A stretch of 64,000 bases of DNA from Gari tellinella (Eukaryota > Mollusca > Bivalvia > Cardiida > Psammobiidae). Shown here piece after piece: positions 32,521 to 43,597 of the stretch (positions are counted from its first letter, which is position 1; every line of letters starts with the position of its first letter). Location: the NCBI GenBank assembly GCA_922989275.2, contig OV277861.1:15090540-15154539 (forward strand), written 5' to 3'. Position numbers and translations under genes: made by a program. The notes below the pieces were generated by a model. That model was not told the DNA's origin and ran no database searches. It saw nothing but the letters and a program-made list of their open reading frames with translations.

Positions 32521-33995
32521 ATGTAACTTTGAAAGAATTCTTATGAGTAGTCACAATATAATTATCGTTTCATTGAGACATTAGGATTTGAGTATTGGCT
32601 ATTTGAAAATCTTGGCTGATCAGGTGTGATGAATTGCATTGATATGCCATACCTGCCTCTGGCATTGCGTGCAGAATCAGTCAATATGGTAGTACAAGTG
32701 CGATTACCTCACAAGAAATCAATGTCAGTTACTTGAGTTTCTGTTTGGTTAGAAGAGAGTCGATGGTCGATGGTTAAACATTTATGGCAGTATTTAGTGG
32801 TGATTTTGTTTAACTGGCAAATAATCTGAATAATTAATTCATGGAATTATATGGCGTATATTATATAGTGACCAGTTTGAAATAGACAGGTGTGCCATGC
32901 TGGGGAAATTAATTAGTGCTGATTAGTGGTTAACATGAAAATCGTAAAAATATCGTAAATGAAATACAGTTAATGATGCAGTAAAGTTGAGTCAACTTAA
33001 GTTGCGCTTAAATTTAGACTTTGGTTGTGTTGAAGGTAGATGGTAGCTTAATTAAAGCAGTTGAAAGGTAAAGCAGATTTTCTGCTTTATACAGCTGACC
33101 TCAAATTCTAAAACATAGAAAGGATCCTTCGTTTGGGTACAAGTTTAACAATTCAAATTCATCAAGCTTGTTTTCTTCATTTTCTCAAATGAAAATACAG
33201 AACATTTGAATTTTAAAGAAAATTCTTTCAAATCTACTTGTTATACAATATGATGCTTTAGGCTTAAGACTTGACATGTGCAAACGAATCTTGAAGGTTG
33301 TAGTAAAGTATCTGGTTGCCCTGAGTTTTCAAATTAATTTAGTGTTCACATGGATTATATATCTTATTGATCAGCTTGGAATTGTATCAATTTTTCCGCA
33401 GCTAATGACTTCAGTCTCAGTAATGAATGGTATAGTTAATTATGGATCAGTAATCCTGTAAGCCTTTCATTTTCTATACAAGAATTAGTCAGTGATGCTG
33501 AATTAACCTGGCATGGTTGACAGCATATAATTATATGATGTTGTTCTTAGAACATTGTTTTTCGGATTACAACTTTACTTGAGTATTGAGATCCACAAGC
33601 ATTTTGTGATAAGTTCACTATTTTTTTGCCATGATTCAACTCAACTAATTAGAAAAGAAATTACAACCTCAGTGCCATTTACTGTTTGTTTTAAATTTTA
33701 ATCCAGCTGACAAATCCTAAATTAACTAATAAAAGGACCTGGATCCAAACCATTGTTTCACTAAAACTGCATCTGCAAACTGCAAAAGTACATCAACTAA
33801 GGAGTTGTTTGTTTAGGATTATAAAACATTTTATTCTACATTTAAATGGTGAAAAAACATCTACATATAGGAAACATTTGGTTCAAGTTCTAGTATTTTG
33901 TGGATTTTAATGGATGTCTTGGTGCCAGAGTAGCAGGGAATTAAATTAATCTGAGTATGAATGAACATTCCTAGACCATTCACACCACGAGTATT
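32521..33995. other. intronic DNA, little recognised
   Basis: A family A remnant (GAAGGTAGATGGTAGC ... GGTAAAGCAGATTTTCTGC) lies near 33030-33095. The ORF at 33276-33461 is AT-rich without splice support. Confidence 0.4.
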
Positions 33996-34091
33996 ATGTA
34001 CCTACAGACACCTAAGGACCGCGGTCCTGATGGTAGTGGTGCAGAGAAGCATGTCTGTTATTGTGATACTCCTGTAGTACATATCAGAGAG
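33996..34091 (+). CDS. candidate alternative 5' exon 5x-3
   Basis: ATG, 32 codons, phase-0 end at a perfect GTAAGT donor. The peptide starts MYLQTPKDRGPDGSGAEKH and contains VCYCDTPVVHIRE. Local GC is raised compared with the neighbours. An upstream TAG at 33972-33974 would also give a phase-0 acceptor (33975), so a cassette exon is possible. The family is not recognised. Confidence 0.42.
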
Positions 34092-34197
34092 GTAAGTGGA
34101 ATGGACAAACCATGTCGATCATTGACAATTGTTCTAGGAATATGATATTGTTGGTTTGATGTCAGTCGATTCTTATTCAATAAAACTGTATGTACAC

Positions 34198-34505
34198 TTA
34201 ACTGTTGAACCTCCATAACTTGAACTCACTTTTTAAAAGTCAAAATTACCTGTCTCTTTCCACACTATGTACCTGTTTAAAATATACTCATTACATTTGC
34301 AAACAGTGTAGACCCAGATCAGATGGTGCCTATAGGAACCCACTGATCTGGGTCTACACTGTTTGCTTATTTAGACCAGTATTTATTAAACTACCCAGAA
34401 TTCCAAGTAGACTGGTTCATGTTTTGGTAACTTAAAGGATCCACATGGGTTTATAATTAATAACCAACAAGAGTTACTTAGTGTTGAAAGAGGTAATATG
34501 GTTAA
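34198..34505 (+). mobile_element. family D MITE
   Basis: TTAA flanks. Hairpin GCAAACAGTGTAGACCCAG ... CTGGGTCTACACTGTTTGC. Right flank TTCCAAGTAGACTGGTTCATG is shared with 55980-56210 and 62410-62637. Confidence 0.8.
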
Positions 34506-34516
34506 TTGAACTCACT

Positions 34517-34709
34517 CAGGGCTCCAGATAAGAGGTAGTTATTTCAACAAATCCAACATTTTCTCAGTCATTTCAGCACAAAATCCTTTGGTGTTACGAC
34601 TCATTAGAATCGTCTCGAAGAGACGATTCTAATGAGTAGTGACACCATAGGGTTTAATTCAGAAATAAAGATTTTAACTTTTGAAAAACTACCCTTATCT
34701 GTTGCTCTG
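34517..34709 (-). mobile_element. family E MITE
   Basis: CAGGGCTCCAGATAAGAGG to CTTATCTGTTGCTCTG. The hairpin apex CGTCTCGAAGAGACG is perfect. TCACT occurs on both flanks. Confidence 0.88.
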
Positions 34710-34824
34710 TCACTTAAATCAAATCATGTGACAAAGGCATGTTTTAACTTTGAAATGCGGGTAAGTTCAACTTAGGTGAGTTTGAGGTATTTATGTTCGA
34801 TTTTAGATGGTATATGTTTCAGAA

Positions 34825-35292
34825 AACCATTTATTCCTCTACTGAAGAAAATAGTTCCAATTTATACAGACATGATTATGTATCATAAATATTTTCTATA
34901 CTCTAGCAGATAGTAGTTTAAAGCATGCTGAAAGTAAAGCAGATTGTGCATTAATTTAAGGTACACATTCCTGCTTTACATTCAAGCTGCTCTTAACTCT
35001 TTCCTCCCTGAAACTTTAAATGGACAATTCCATTTTCCATTTTAGTCTAGTCCATTTCTGACTTTTAAGGGTTGTTTTTGTCAATGTTTGGCATTGTGAC
35101 AAACAGTGAAGACCCTGATCAGAGGGCTCCTTTCGGAGCCCTCTGATCAGGGTCTTCACTGTTTGCATAGGACAAGTGTACTGTTCACATGTACACTGTT
35201 TGAAAAGCACGCCTATATGCGGGACTAGGGTTCAAAGAGTTAATTGGTCATCTGTCTGAAGACTAGGAACAATCTATGGAGTAAAAGGTTAA
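34825..35292 (-). mobile_element. family A MITE (reversed) interrupted by a family B copy
   Basis: Host left part ATTTATTCCTCTACTGAAG ... ATTCAAGCTGCTC, right part TTGGTCATCTGTCTGAAG ... GGAGTAAAAGGTTAA. The B element sits between the two at TTAA. Confidence 0.75.
34993..35243 (+). mobile_element. family B MITE (nested)
   Basis: TTAA flanks. CTCTTTCCTCCCTGAAAC start, GGGTTCAAAGAG end. Perfect hairpin at about 35099-35166 with apex GGCTCCTTTCGGAGCC. Confidence 0.92.
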
Positions 35293-35392
35293 TTCTGAAT
35301 TTCTGCTCAGTTAGCACAACTTGATACATGAATTGAAACTAGGTTTAATATTTGAATGTTTTTAACAGTTGATTAGCAGTTTATAGCATTTA

Positions 35393-35605
35393 TTAACCCT
35401 TAGCCCGCCAAATAAATTGTTGTCTGCTATATTTCTCGTCTGCTTCAAGTTTCAAAGTGCTTCAAAGTTGCTCAAATTGCTGAAAATGTTGTCCGAATGT
35501 CAAACAGCTTGGATCCGGATGAGACGCCGAGTAACTCGGCGTCTCATCCAGATCCAAGCTGTTTGCATATGGAGCTATAGTCGTGAGTGGCAGGCTAAGG
35601 GTTAA
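35393..35605 (+). mobile_element. family C MITE
   Basis: TTAA flanks. CCCTTAGCCCGCC / GGCAGGCTAAGGG ends. Hairpin apex CGCCGAGTAACTCGGCG. Near-identical inverted partner of 26398-26611. Confidence 0.92.
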
Positions 35606-36104
35606 AACCAGTTACCTAACCTTGTTGCTGATTATGTTTGTCATGTGTTATAATACATTATAATTTTATGAACATCTAAGACTCAGACTGTTCATTGATT
35701 GTGCAGAAATACAATCAAAGTGAAAAATAGTTTGGATCAAAATCACATATGACAATTTAAGTTTTTGGTAACTTTTTAAAATTAAAAATGTTCAGACCAT
35801 GTTTTGTTGTGGCATACATCAATTTTGTAACAGAACCTGAGATCAAAAAGTTAGATTTTACACATGAATTTGTTAATGTATAATTACATTGTTCAATCAA
35901 TCAAAAAGTGTATTTTCTTTCACAGTAATGAAAGGTTGTACTGGCTTTAAGGGCAATTATCACCAACATCGGATAACTATTGGTATTTTTAATAAAGAAA
36001 AATTAAAACCCAAATACAAACAGTTAAGTACATTATACTATAGAAACCATGTTCAGCATTCAATCAATGAAACAAGGCTGATTCTATACCTGGGTAACTT
36101 ATTG

Positions 36105-36336
36105 CTTTATCCCTTCCTGTTTCCAGTTTTGAAAAGAAGTGACCACTTAAAGCAAGTTGAAAGTAAAGCAGAATGTGCCTTAAGGCACATTCTGCTTTAC
36201 TTTCAGCTTGCTTTAAGCCACTATCTGCTACAATATAAAACATATCTTATGGTACATATTCATGACTCTATAATGTGGAACTATTTCCTTCAGTGGAATA
36301 AAAAATTAAAGGTGTAAAAAGGAGTACTTATGGGTT
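36105..36336 (+). mobile_element. family A MITE, left end degraded
   Basis: The palindrome uses AAAGCAAGTTGAAAG / CAGCTTGCTTTAAG, so both arms carry the same A for G change (compensated). Ends TATGGGTTAA. Confidence 0.78.
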
Positions 36337-37431
36337 AAATGCAGTTCCAAAATTTGCCGTACAAAGAACTGCCAAATTATCATCGCTGGTGTAGTGGCCC
36401 AGGAATAATACCAGTTTTACTGTACATAACTTTTAAATCATTGAAATTGCAATGTTTAGACATCATAGGGAAATGTACAGATAAGTATTTGTGTAACACA
36501 ATTATTATTTTTAAGAATCAGTGTGTGTCACATGCAGTTTTTAATACAGGTGACATCTAATGCTGAAAGATAATTTTCAAACTTTTTCTCATAGCACTTT
36601 TCATTCATTATATAAGCATTTCACCATGTCCAAAGAGCCTGCCTTTATATTGAATGGTTGCTAAACCGTAAAACGGAGATTTCACTGTACTGGAGAAAAC
36701 ATTTTTCATGTTGATTACACCAAATCGTTTGTTACAATAGTCGTGTTTGGTAATATGAACCTGTTCAGTCAGGTTCCATAATCACAAATTTCAATTTTGT
36801 CATAGACTGTCAATAACTACCAGTTGGACACAAATTGAATCGTGGACAAACATATTGTATACTGGTTTTCAAATTCATGTGGATTATTGCATATATTCAT
36901 AAATGAATTGGATATATATACATGTGGATATATTTATTCAAATGAGCTCGCTTATTCTTTTTATTGAGTAATTAAGATTGCATTCAATTTCTGTTTTGTC
37001 TCATAAGACATACAGCAATAATGGTTTTGATATTGTTTACTCAAAGAAGACTTAATGTTTATTGAATTCCATTCAGGTTTTCTTGTCAGAAACATCAAAG
37101 AGTCAATTATGTTTCTCTAAATGCCTCACACTTTAATTAGATAATCATCTTCAAAAGGGTAGAACATTTCAACTGGACATCAAAACTGGTATCACATACA
37201 ACTCTTGTCTTACAAAGAAATTCCATAAACGTTTACTTAATGTGAGTGTAGTCGGTTTGTTCATTCAAGCTTATTATTTACGTTAACTGTAATAAAGCTA
37301 ATTAAAGCTTAAATATTTCTTGAATATTGAATGGGATTGCTCAGTTCATCATCCTATCATCTAAACTTTCAATTTGGCTTATGATAATTATAGTTAGGCA
37401 ACCTTGTACAGACTTATCATAAAGAAAACAG
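36337..37431. other. intronic DNA, nothing recognised
   Basis: AT-rich, without hairpin elements or exon-like segments that end at good donors. Confidence 0.4.
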
Positions 37432-37684
37432 TCAACCCATTACCCCATAGCCTGTTTTTAGTTTTTGAAGACAGGCAACCACTTAAAGCAAGTTGAAAGT
37501 AAAGCAGAATGTGCCATAAGGCACATTCTGCTTTACTTTCAGCCTGCTTTAAGTTCTCATCTGCTAGGATTTACAAAATATTTCTTATTATTCATTTTCA
37601 AGGCTGTAAAAATTGGAACTATTTTCTTCAGTGGATGAATAAATTTAATGGGCTAAAAGGCGCTTCTATGGGGGAAAGGGTTAA
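37432..37684 (+). mobile_element. family A MITE
   Basis: The left TTAA is mutated to TCAA. CCCATTACCCCATAGCC left end, GGGGAAAGGGTTAA right end, apex TGCCATAAGGCA. Confidence 0.85.
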
Positions 37685-37775
37685 CAACTCCAATCAGACA
37701 GCTCCTTTAGGAGCTGTCTGATCTGGATCTACAGTTTCCTAAAAGCGTCAGTATACCCTAATTGCAGCAGAAGGG

Positions 37776-38260
37776 TTCAACACATTACCCCATAGTCTAT
37801 TTCTAGTATTGAACCTAGTTGACCACTTAACTCTTTCCTCCCTGAAACTTTAAATGGACAAATCCAGTTTCCATTTTAGTCTAGTCCATTTCTGACTTTT
37901 AAGGGTTGTTTTTGTCAATGTTTGGCATTATGACAAACAGTGAAGACCCTGATCAGAAGGCTCCTTATGGAGCCCTCTGATCTGGGTCTTCGCTGTTTGC
38001 ATGGGACAAGACTTGTGTACTATTCACATGTACACTGTTTGAAAAGGACACATATATGCGGGACTAGGGTTCAAAGGGTTAAAGCAGGTTGAAAGTAAAG
38101 CAGAATGCGCATTCAGGCGCATTCTGCTTTAATTTCAGCCTGCTTTAAGCTACCATCTGTTAGAATATAGAAAAATATTTCTAATGGTAAATATTCATGA
38201 CTGCATAAATTGGAACTATTTTCTTCTGTGAAGGAAATTAATTTAATGCATATCTGTGGA
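37776..38260 (+). mobile_element. family A MITE split by a family B copy
   Basis: CACATTACCCCATAGTC ... AGTTGACCAC, then B, then AGCAGGTTGAAAGTAAAG ... The insertion site is the TTAA at the hairpin base. Confidence 0.82.
37827..38082 (+). mobile_element. family B MITE (nested)
   Basis: TTAA flanks and the full set of B phrases. Hairpin apex GGCTCCTTATGGAGCC. Very similar to 34993-35243. Confidence 0.92.
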
Positions 38261-38860
38261 GAGAACGGTCAAAATGCCAGCATGTTTTAACAGTTACTTT
38301 TCAATTTCTTCTATTTATATATACATCTACAGTGATCTCATTCTGTTCAAACAGACCTCTTCCAAATTAGGCTTATTGGACAGTTCAAATTCTGCCTTTG
38401 ACACTTGCCTTGAATATGCTGTCAGTCTGATCTGTGCATCAAAAATCAATTTGCTGTTTAATTTTTGTCGTAATGTTGTATAATCTAATTGACACTAAAC
38501 ATTCAAGGAACATAATTGTCCACAATAGAATTGGGTACTAATAGATTTTCAAATAATACTGTGGCTTATTTGAATCCAAACCGTCTAAATGTTAGTTCAT
38601 GAAGTAAGCTTGAGTATATGTGAAGTGGAAAGAGTAAATAGAGCGGGGTGATTAACGTGTGGGATTTTTAGAGGTTAAAACTTCTGTTATGGCAATTTAT
38701 TTGACAGCTAAGTTTGTCCAAGTCTTGAAACCTTTCAAGATTCCAAATACCTTGTCTAGAAGGTTTAAGGCCACAATCCAGATATTGTTATATTACTTAT
38801 ATAGGTTAAACATCATTTTAACTTTAATGAAATACCATGGTCGTGATTGAAACTGTTCTG

Positions 38861-39063
38861 CAGTAAACCACTCGCTATTGCAACCATCCAAAAGAATATA
38901 TATTTGTGTTAGACTAGAGGTTGTTGCGTAAAGATCAAAGTCAAGCAGAAAGCTCCTTTAGGAGCTTTCTGCTTGACTGTAATCTTGCTTTATATAAGCT
39001 GCAGCCTATTTGACCCCTATTATATGATTTCATTTTAGTGGTTATGATAGGGAATGTTTTACC
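38861..39063 (+). mobile_element. family F MITE, diverged
   Basis: CAGTAAACCACTCGCTATTG to GTTATGATAGGGAATG. Hairpin AGTCAAGCAGAAAGCTCC / GGAGCTTTCTGCTTGACT. Confidence 0.72.
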
Positions 39064-39412
39064 ATATTTAGGTTGTTTTAATGTCAAAAGATGCTGTTGG
39101 ACTTATACACGCTTGGAGTAAATACTTTGTGTAGGCTTTTGCAAACTATAGATATTTATTTGTGACTATTTTGGTGGTTCTGCAAGGCTGTTGGTCTCAA
39201 CATATTTGAATATTTCACTAAAGGACTATTTAAGGCTGTAAGTTCTGTTATTGACTATAAAAGTTTACAGTTTAATGTACCTGTAACTCTATGGGTAATA
39301 TTGTCAAAGAGCTATGGATATAGAAGTTATTCATTATAACAGACTGAAATGTGTGGAATCTGTGTTATCTCCACGTGTTTGAGGAAATAACTAATGAAGA
39401 GACGTACCAGAA

Positions 39413-39562
39413 ATGGGAGACACGCGTGTCTTGGGGAAGTTGAATGTGTTGTCTAAGTTGGAGAGTTTTTTTAAGAAGCATGTTTACAGTGGTGGATACC
39501 AGGCCAAAGATGGGGTAGAAAAACTGTACGAGTACGGAGAGGCTAGCTTACGCTGTTACAAG
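39413..39562 (+). CDS. candidate alternative 5' exon 5x-4
   Basis: ATG in good context (CAGAAATGG), 50 codons, phase-0 end before GTATCA. A TGA lies in frame 15-18 bases upstream, so it is a start-codon exon in this frame. The peptide begins MGDTRVLGKLNVLSKLESFF and contains VYSGGYQAKDGVEKLYEYGE; codon use and GC look coding. No domain is recognised. Confidence 0.45.
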
Positions 39563-39636
39563 GTATCACAAACTGATAGATAAGGTTTTACTAAATTATC
39601 TTGTGGGTAATATTGTATCATTATGTCTTTGCAAAT

Positions 39637-39916
39637 TTAACCCTTTACTCCATAGCTTGTTCTTAGTTTTGAAGACAGATGCCTACTTAAGGCAGGTTGA
39701 AAGTAAAGCAGAATGTGCCTTAAAGCAGGTTGAAAGTAAAGCAGAATGTGCCTTAAGGCACATTCTGCTTTACTTTCAACCTGCTTTAAGCCACAATCTG
39801 CTAGAGTATAGAAAATATTCTGATACTTATTCATGGCTGTATAAAATGAAATTATTTTCTTCATTGGAGGGATACATGTAAGGCGTAAAAAGGTGTATTT
39901 ATGGAGCAATGGGTTA
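39637..39916 (+). mobile_element. family A MITE with duplicated left hairpin arm
   Basis: TTAA flanks. The left arm AAGCAGGTTGAAAGTAAAG...TGCCTTAA occurs twice in direct order before the single right arm, so two alternative hairpins can form. Confidence 0.88.
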
Positions 39917-39992
39917 AAGCATTGAACGATAGTGGTTTGTTTACATATTCTTTACAAACAGCTAGTTAAACCTGTGAAGAGTAAACTCGCCC

Positions 39993-40358
39993 TACAGTGC
40001 TCCCTCTCTACAACGGCCCTCCCAACAACCACTCCCTCCTCACAACGACTCTTGCTGCAGTTCCCTAAACAGGACAAGTGTGTTTAACGCTTTTACTGCT
40101 GCAATGTTGTCTGTTTAGAGTTGTTGTCTGCTAATTTTCTCAAAGTTACATAATGGACATTTTTGCCAGAAGAAACTTAAAGACAAGTGACAAATAGCTT
40201 GAATTCAGATCAGACGCCGCGTTACGCGGTGTCTGATCTGGATTCAAGCTGTTTGCAAATATAAGCCAATTTCCCTCCCTATAACAACTCCCTCCGATCA
40301 ATGCACATATTGTTTGTCTCCCATTGGGTGTTGTTGTAGAGCCTCAGGGAGCGCTGTA
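39993..40358 (+). mobile_element. family I MITE (most complete copy)
   Basis: TACAGTGCTCCCTCTCTAC to AGGGAGCGCTGTA. Hairpin AGCTTGAATTCAGATCAG ... CTGATCTGGATTCAAGCT with apex CGCCGCGTTACGCGG. TA target. Confidence 0.88.
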
Positions 40359-40364
40359 TATGCA

Positions 40365-40500
40365 GACAGTGTCAGATGCAGATCGAGCCCTCTGACCAGG
40401 TTCTGCACTGTTTGTCATTTTGTTATTTATTGTAAAAACAACCAAAAAATAAGTCAGAAAAGGAATACACTTAATTTGGAAACTGGATGACTTTTTCAGT
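40365..40500 (-). repeat. family B fragment
   Basis: CAGACAGTGTCAGATGCAG ... CCAGGTTCTGCACTGTTTG with the B right flank. The hairpin is diverged and the ends are missing. Confidence 0.55.
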
Positions 40501-40827
40501 GACTTAAAAAAATAATTAAGAAGTATCACAGAAATAATTATCTAGGTTTACCAGTGTTTTCTGCAGGAAAAGAAGAAAAATATAAAACTGATTGCATATC
40601 ATGTAGGTAATAATTTTTGGCAATTATCTTATCTAAAAATGTATGTTTGCCATTATTTTGATTGAAAGAGCATGTCTTTTACAAGACAGATAACAGACAA
40701 AGACAGATCTTTGTGCTTGTTTATCAATAGTCTACTATGACGTCACAGTTGCCAAGGACGCTCTGCTGTCGGAGAAATCACGTGACTTGAAAAACCGACA
40801 TTTGTTACTTTAAGGATGATTTTTTCA

Positions 40828-40915
40828 TATTTTGTATCCTGATGAAGACCTGAATAAGGTCGAAACCGGTAGATCAATAAATATTTTGTTTACTACATCG
40901 GTGCCTGTAGTTATT
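40828..40915 (+). other. hammerhead-like CTGATGA/GAAA hairpin motif
   Basis: CTGATGA (40839-40845), one A, GACC/GGTC stem with a seven-base loop, then GAAAC and the palindromic ACCGGT, followed by AGATCAATAAATATTTTG. Same layout as at 8587, with compensating changes in the stem. Hammerhead-like, possibly from a Penelope-like or retrozyme element. The extra A weakens the case. Confidence 0.38.
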
Positions 40916-41073
40916 CGCATCCTACCTTTCTTTCTAAAGACAGATAACAGTTCAAGTGCTGATTTGTAGTAATATGTCAGAGATCATCTTTCGTTTAACC
41001 CTTATCAGGCTGAATTGTCATCTGCTTAAAATATATCGTCTGTGGAAAAGTATATATTTAATTTTGATCGTTT

Positions 41074-41320
41074 TTAACCCATTATATACCCCATATAGCC
41101 TGTTTCTAGTTTTGAAGATATGTGATCACTTAATTAAAGCAGGTTGAAAGTAAAGCAGAATGCGCCTTAATGCACATTCTGCTTTACTTTCAGCCTGCTT
41201 TAAGCTATTATCTGCTAGAATATAGAAAATATTTCTTATGATTCTTATTTGTAACAGTATAAATTAGAATTATTTTCTTCTGTTGAGGAATATATTAAAG
41301 GCGTATTTAAGGGGTAATAA
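41074..41320 (+). mobile_element. family A MITE
   Basis: TTAA left. CCCATTATATACCCC left end. The palindrome arms differ slightly (GCGCCTTAATGCAC). The right end is eroded (AAGGGGTAATAAGC). Confidence 0.8.
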
Positions 41321-41752
41321 GCAGTCATCTTTCTGGCTGCATGAGAAAGTTCCTATACCACTATTAATCTGATTAATTATTGTAAAAGCATGAAAAAGCA
41401 TTTCTTTGAGAAATATGTAAGGTTAAAGGGACAAATACTATCCATGATCGAAATGGTTACTACCGTATATGCTATTACAATAAAGGGGCACAACTCTTCT
41501 TTGATTTACTACCAAGAATCAGTAGAATTAAGCATTGTACATAGAAAATATGCTGTAATGGTGGACATATGATACTCCTGTCCTGCCAATATCAACTGCT
41601 GTAACAGTTTTATTAAAAATGCAACAAATTTCAAATTTATTTTTGTGTGCATAATTAGTGAAAATATTAATACCATTTTCAAACAATTTACATCCTAATC
41701 AGATGCTGAATAACTTGGCATCTGATCAGAATTCAAGCAATCTATAAATGCC

Positions 41753-41909
41753 CAGGGCTCCAGATAAGGAGATTATTTCAAAAACTAAAATTTCTATTTC
41801 TGCATTAAAGAGACGATTCTAATAAGTAGTAACACCTTAGGATTTGGTGCTGAAATTAGTGAGAAAATGTTGAATTTGTTCAGTTAACTCCCACTTATCT
41901 GGAGCCCTG
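41753..41909 (+). mobile_element. family E MITE with one hairpin arm lost
   Basis: CAGGGCTCCAGATAAGG to CTTATCTGGAGCCCTG. Only the right arm (AGAGACGATTCTAATAAG) remains. Confidence 0.8.
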
Positions 41910-42197
41910 ATCATGAATGCCCATCAAAATCATCTATATGTAATCATTAATCAAGCAGAATGAAAGTTTATAAAATGTAAAGTTCCAATTGATATAACCC
42001 TTGCAGATTTACTTTAAGTGCTGTATAAACATTGTCTGCATGTTCTGGAAATGGCTCTGTCTTCTCCATACTTTCAGATTGACTGCAATGCAAGAGGCAA
42101 CACGTTTGGATCTTGATCTGACACAGAGTTACTCACCATCTGATCAGGATCCAGACTATTTGTCAAGATCAAGACAACTCTGTTCCTCTGTAGCACT

Positions 42198-42428
42198 CAA
42201 ACCCACTACCCCATAAATACACTTTTTATGCCTTTAATTTATTTTCCACTAAAGTAAATAGTTCAAATTTATACAGTCATGAATATGTATCATAAGAAAT
42301 GTTTTCTATAATATCTAGCAGATGGTAGCTTAAAGCTGAAAGTAAAGCAGAATAAGCCTTAAGGCACATTCTGCTTTACGGGGTCACATTTCTTCAAGAC
42401 TAGAACCTTGCTATGGGGTAATGGGTTA
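42198..42428 (-). mobile_element. family A MITE (reversed), part deleted
   Basis: ACCCACTACCCCATAAAT to GGGGTAATGGGTTAA. The right hairpin arm ends at CATTCTGCTTTACG, without its base. Confidence 0.75.
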
Positions 42429-42605
42429 AATCCAATCAAGTCTAATATATATCTCCCCTTATTCCTAGTCATGTATGTTATATAAGGTGAAGTGTGACAT
42501 AATTTCAAGTGTCACAGGGCAGTGCATGACTTTGCATAATACAAAAAAGCAAGTATTAGCTACCATTCAATAGAAGATTATTGGTAACCATAAAAACTGG
42601 CAGTT

Positions 42606-42672
42606 GCTTAATGCAGGATAAAATATAATGCAGAAGCTCCTAAGGAGCTTTCTGCATTATATTTATCCTGTA
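42606..42672. mobile_element. family H hairpin
   Basis: TTAATGCAGGATAAAATATAA ... TTATATTTATCCTG around AGCTCCTAAGGAGCT. Element ends not clear. Confidence 0.7.
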
Positions 42673-43137
42673 TTTGGCAGTCACATGTCTTTAAGATCTC
42701 CATGTTACTCCAAATAGCGGTTGCTTATTAGAAGATAGACTGTACAAAAAGTGTGTTTAACAATCGAGACATCAAGCCCTTGAAAACCCTTTCAAATGTA
42801 GAGTACAGTAATTGGTTTTCCATTAACACTCCCTGAATGATTTGTATTGAGCAACCATTTAATATAAAAGTAAAAATAAAACACCAAAAAAGTAGCAAAA
42901 AAACCCCAGGTCACTGGCTTCTTGTTACTGGACAAAGGCGATTTGGAAAGTTCCCAATGGGAGCTATCTGCATTGCCAGTATATTTATTCTGCATTAAGC
43001 AGTCAATTTTCTAGAAGATGGCTCGTGTTTCATTATTTGAATGATTGCATAACACAAGTTTGACTGTAAAGTTTAAAGTTCCATTTTTATTATCCATCTG
43101 TCTCAAACAAGGTTTGGTCTTGGTGTGTTTCAGGCAT

Positions 43138-43218
43138 GTAGCAGTTGAGAGCAGGGTGAAGGTAAAGCAGAAAGCTCTTGTATGAACTTTCTGCTTTACT
43201 TTCACCCTGCTCTATGCC
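43138..43218. repeat. solo hairpin, F-like
   Basis: GAGAGCAGGGTGAAGGTAAAG ... CTTTACTTTCACCCTGCTCT, with AGAAAGCTC/GAACTTTCT at the top. No F ends are visible. Confidence 0.6.
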
Positions 43219-43389
43219 ACTACCTGTTTATAACACTATTAAATGTATTTCTTTTGATTAGGTGTATCAGCTGGAGATTTTATTGTGGTTTAATATCTTG
43301 TGACTTCAATTACTTCAGGAAACACATTAATTGGGACAGCTATTGTTGTAGAAAGTTACTAATGGCTATTTCTGTAGCAGTATACAAAA

Positions 43390-43597
43390 TACAGTAAAAC
43401 CTCTCTATTACAACCACTGAATTGTGTTAATTATTAGGTGTTTATGACAGGTGATGGCTAAACGCAAGGTGACAGTAAAACAGAAAGCTCCTACAGGAGC
43501 TTTCTGTTTTACTGTCACCTTGCTTTAAGCTGTAACCTGTCTTTATACAATCAATTGGCCTTTGTTTTAGTGGTCATAATAGTGAGGTTTTACTGTA
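43390..43597 (+). mobile_element. family F MITE
   Basis: TACAGTAAAACCTCTCTAT to AGTGAGGTTTTACTGTA. Hairpin CAAGGTGACAGTAAAACAG with apex GCTCCTACAGGAGC. Confidence 0.9.

Noticed and set aside
41390..41572. 60-codon + strand ORF (MKKHFFEKY...)
   Set aside because: The first nine codons end in phase 0 at GTAAGG, so it is mentioned with the 5' exon array, but it is too short to list as an exon, and the rest is AT-rich.
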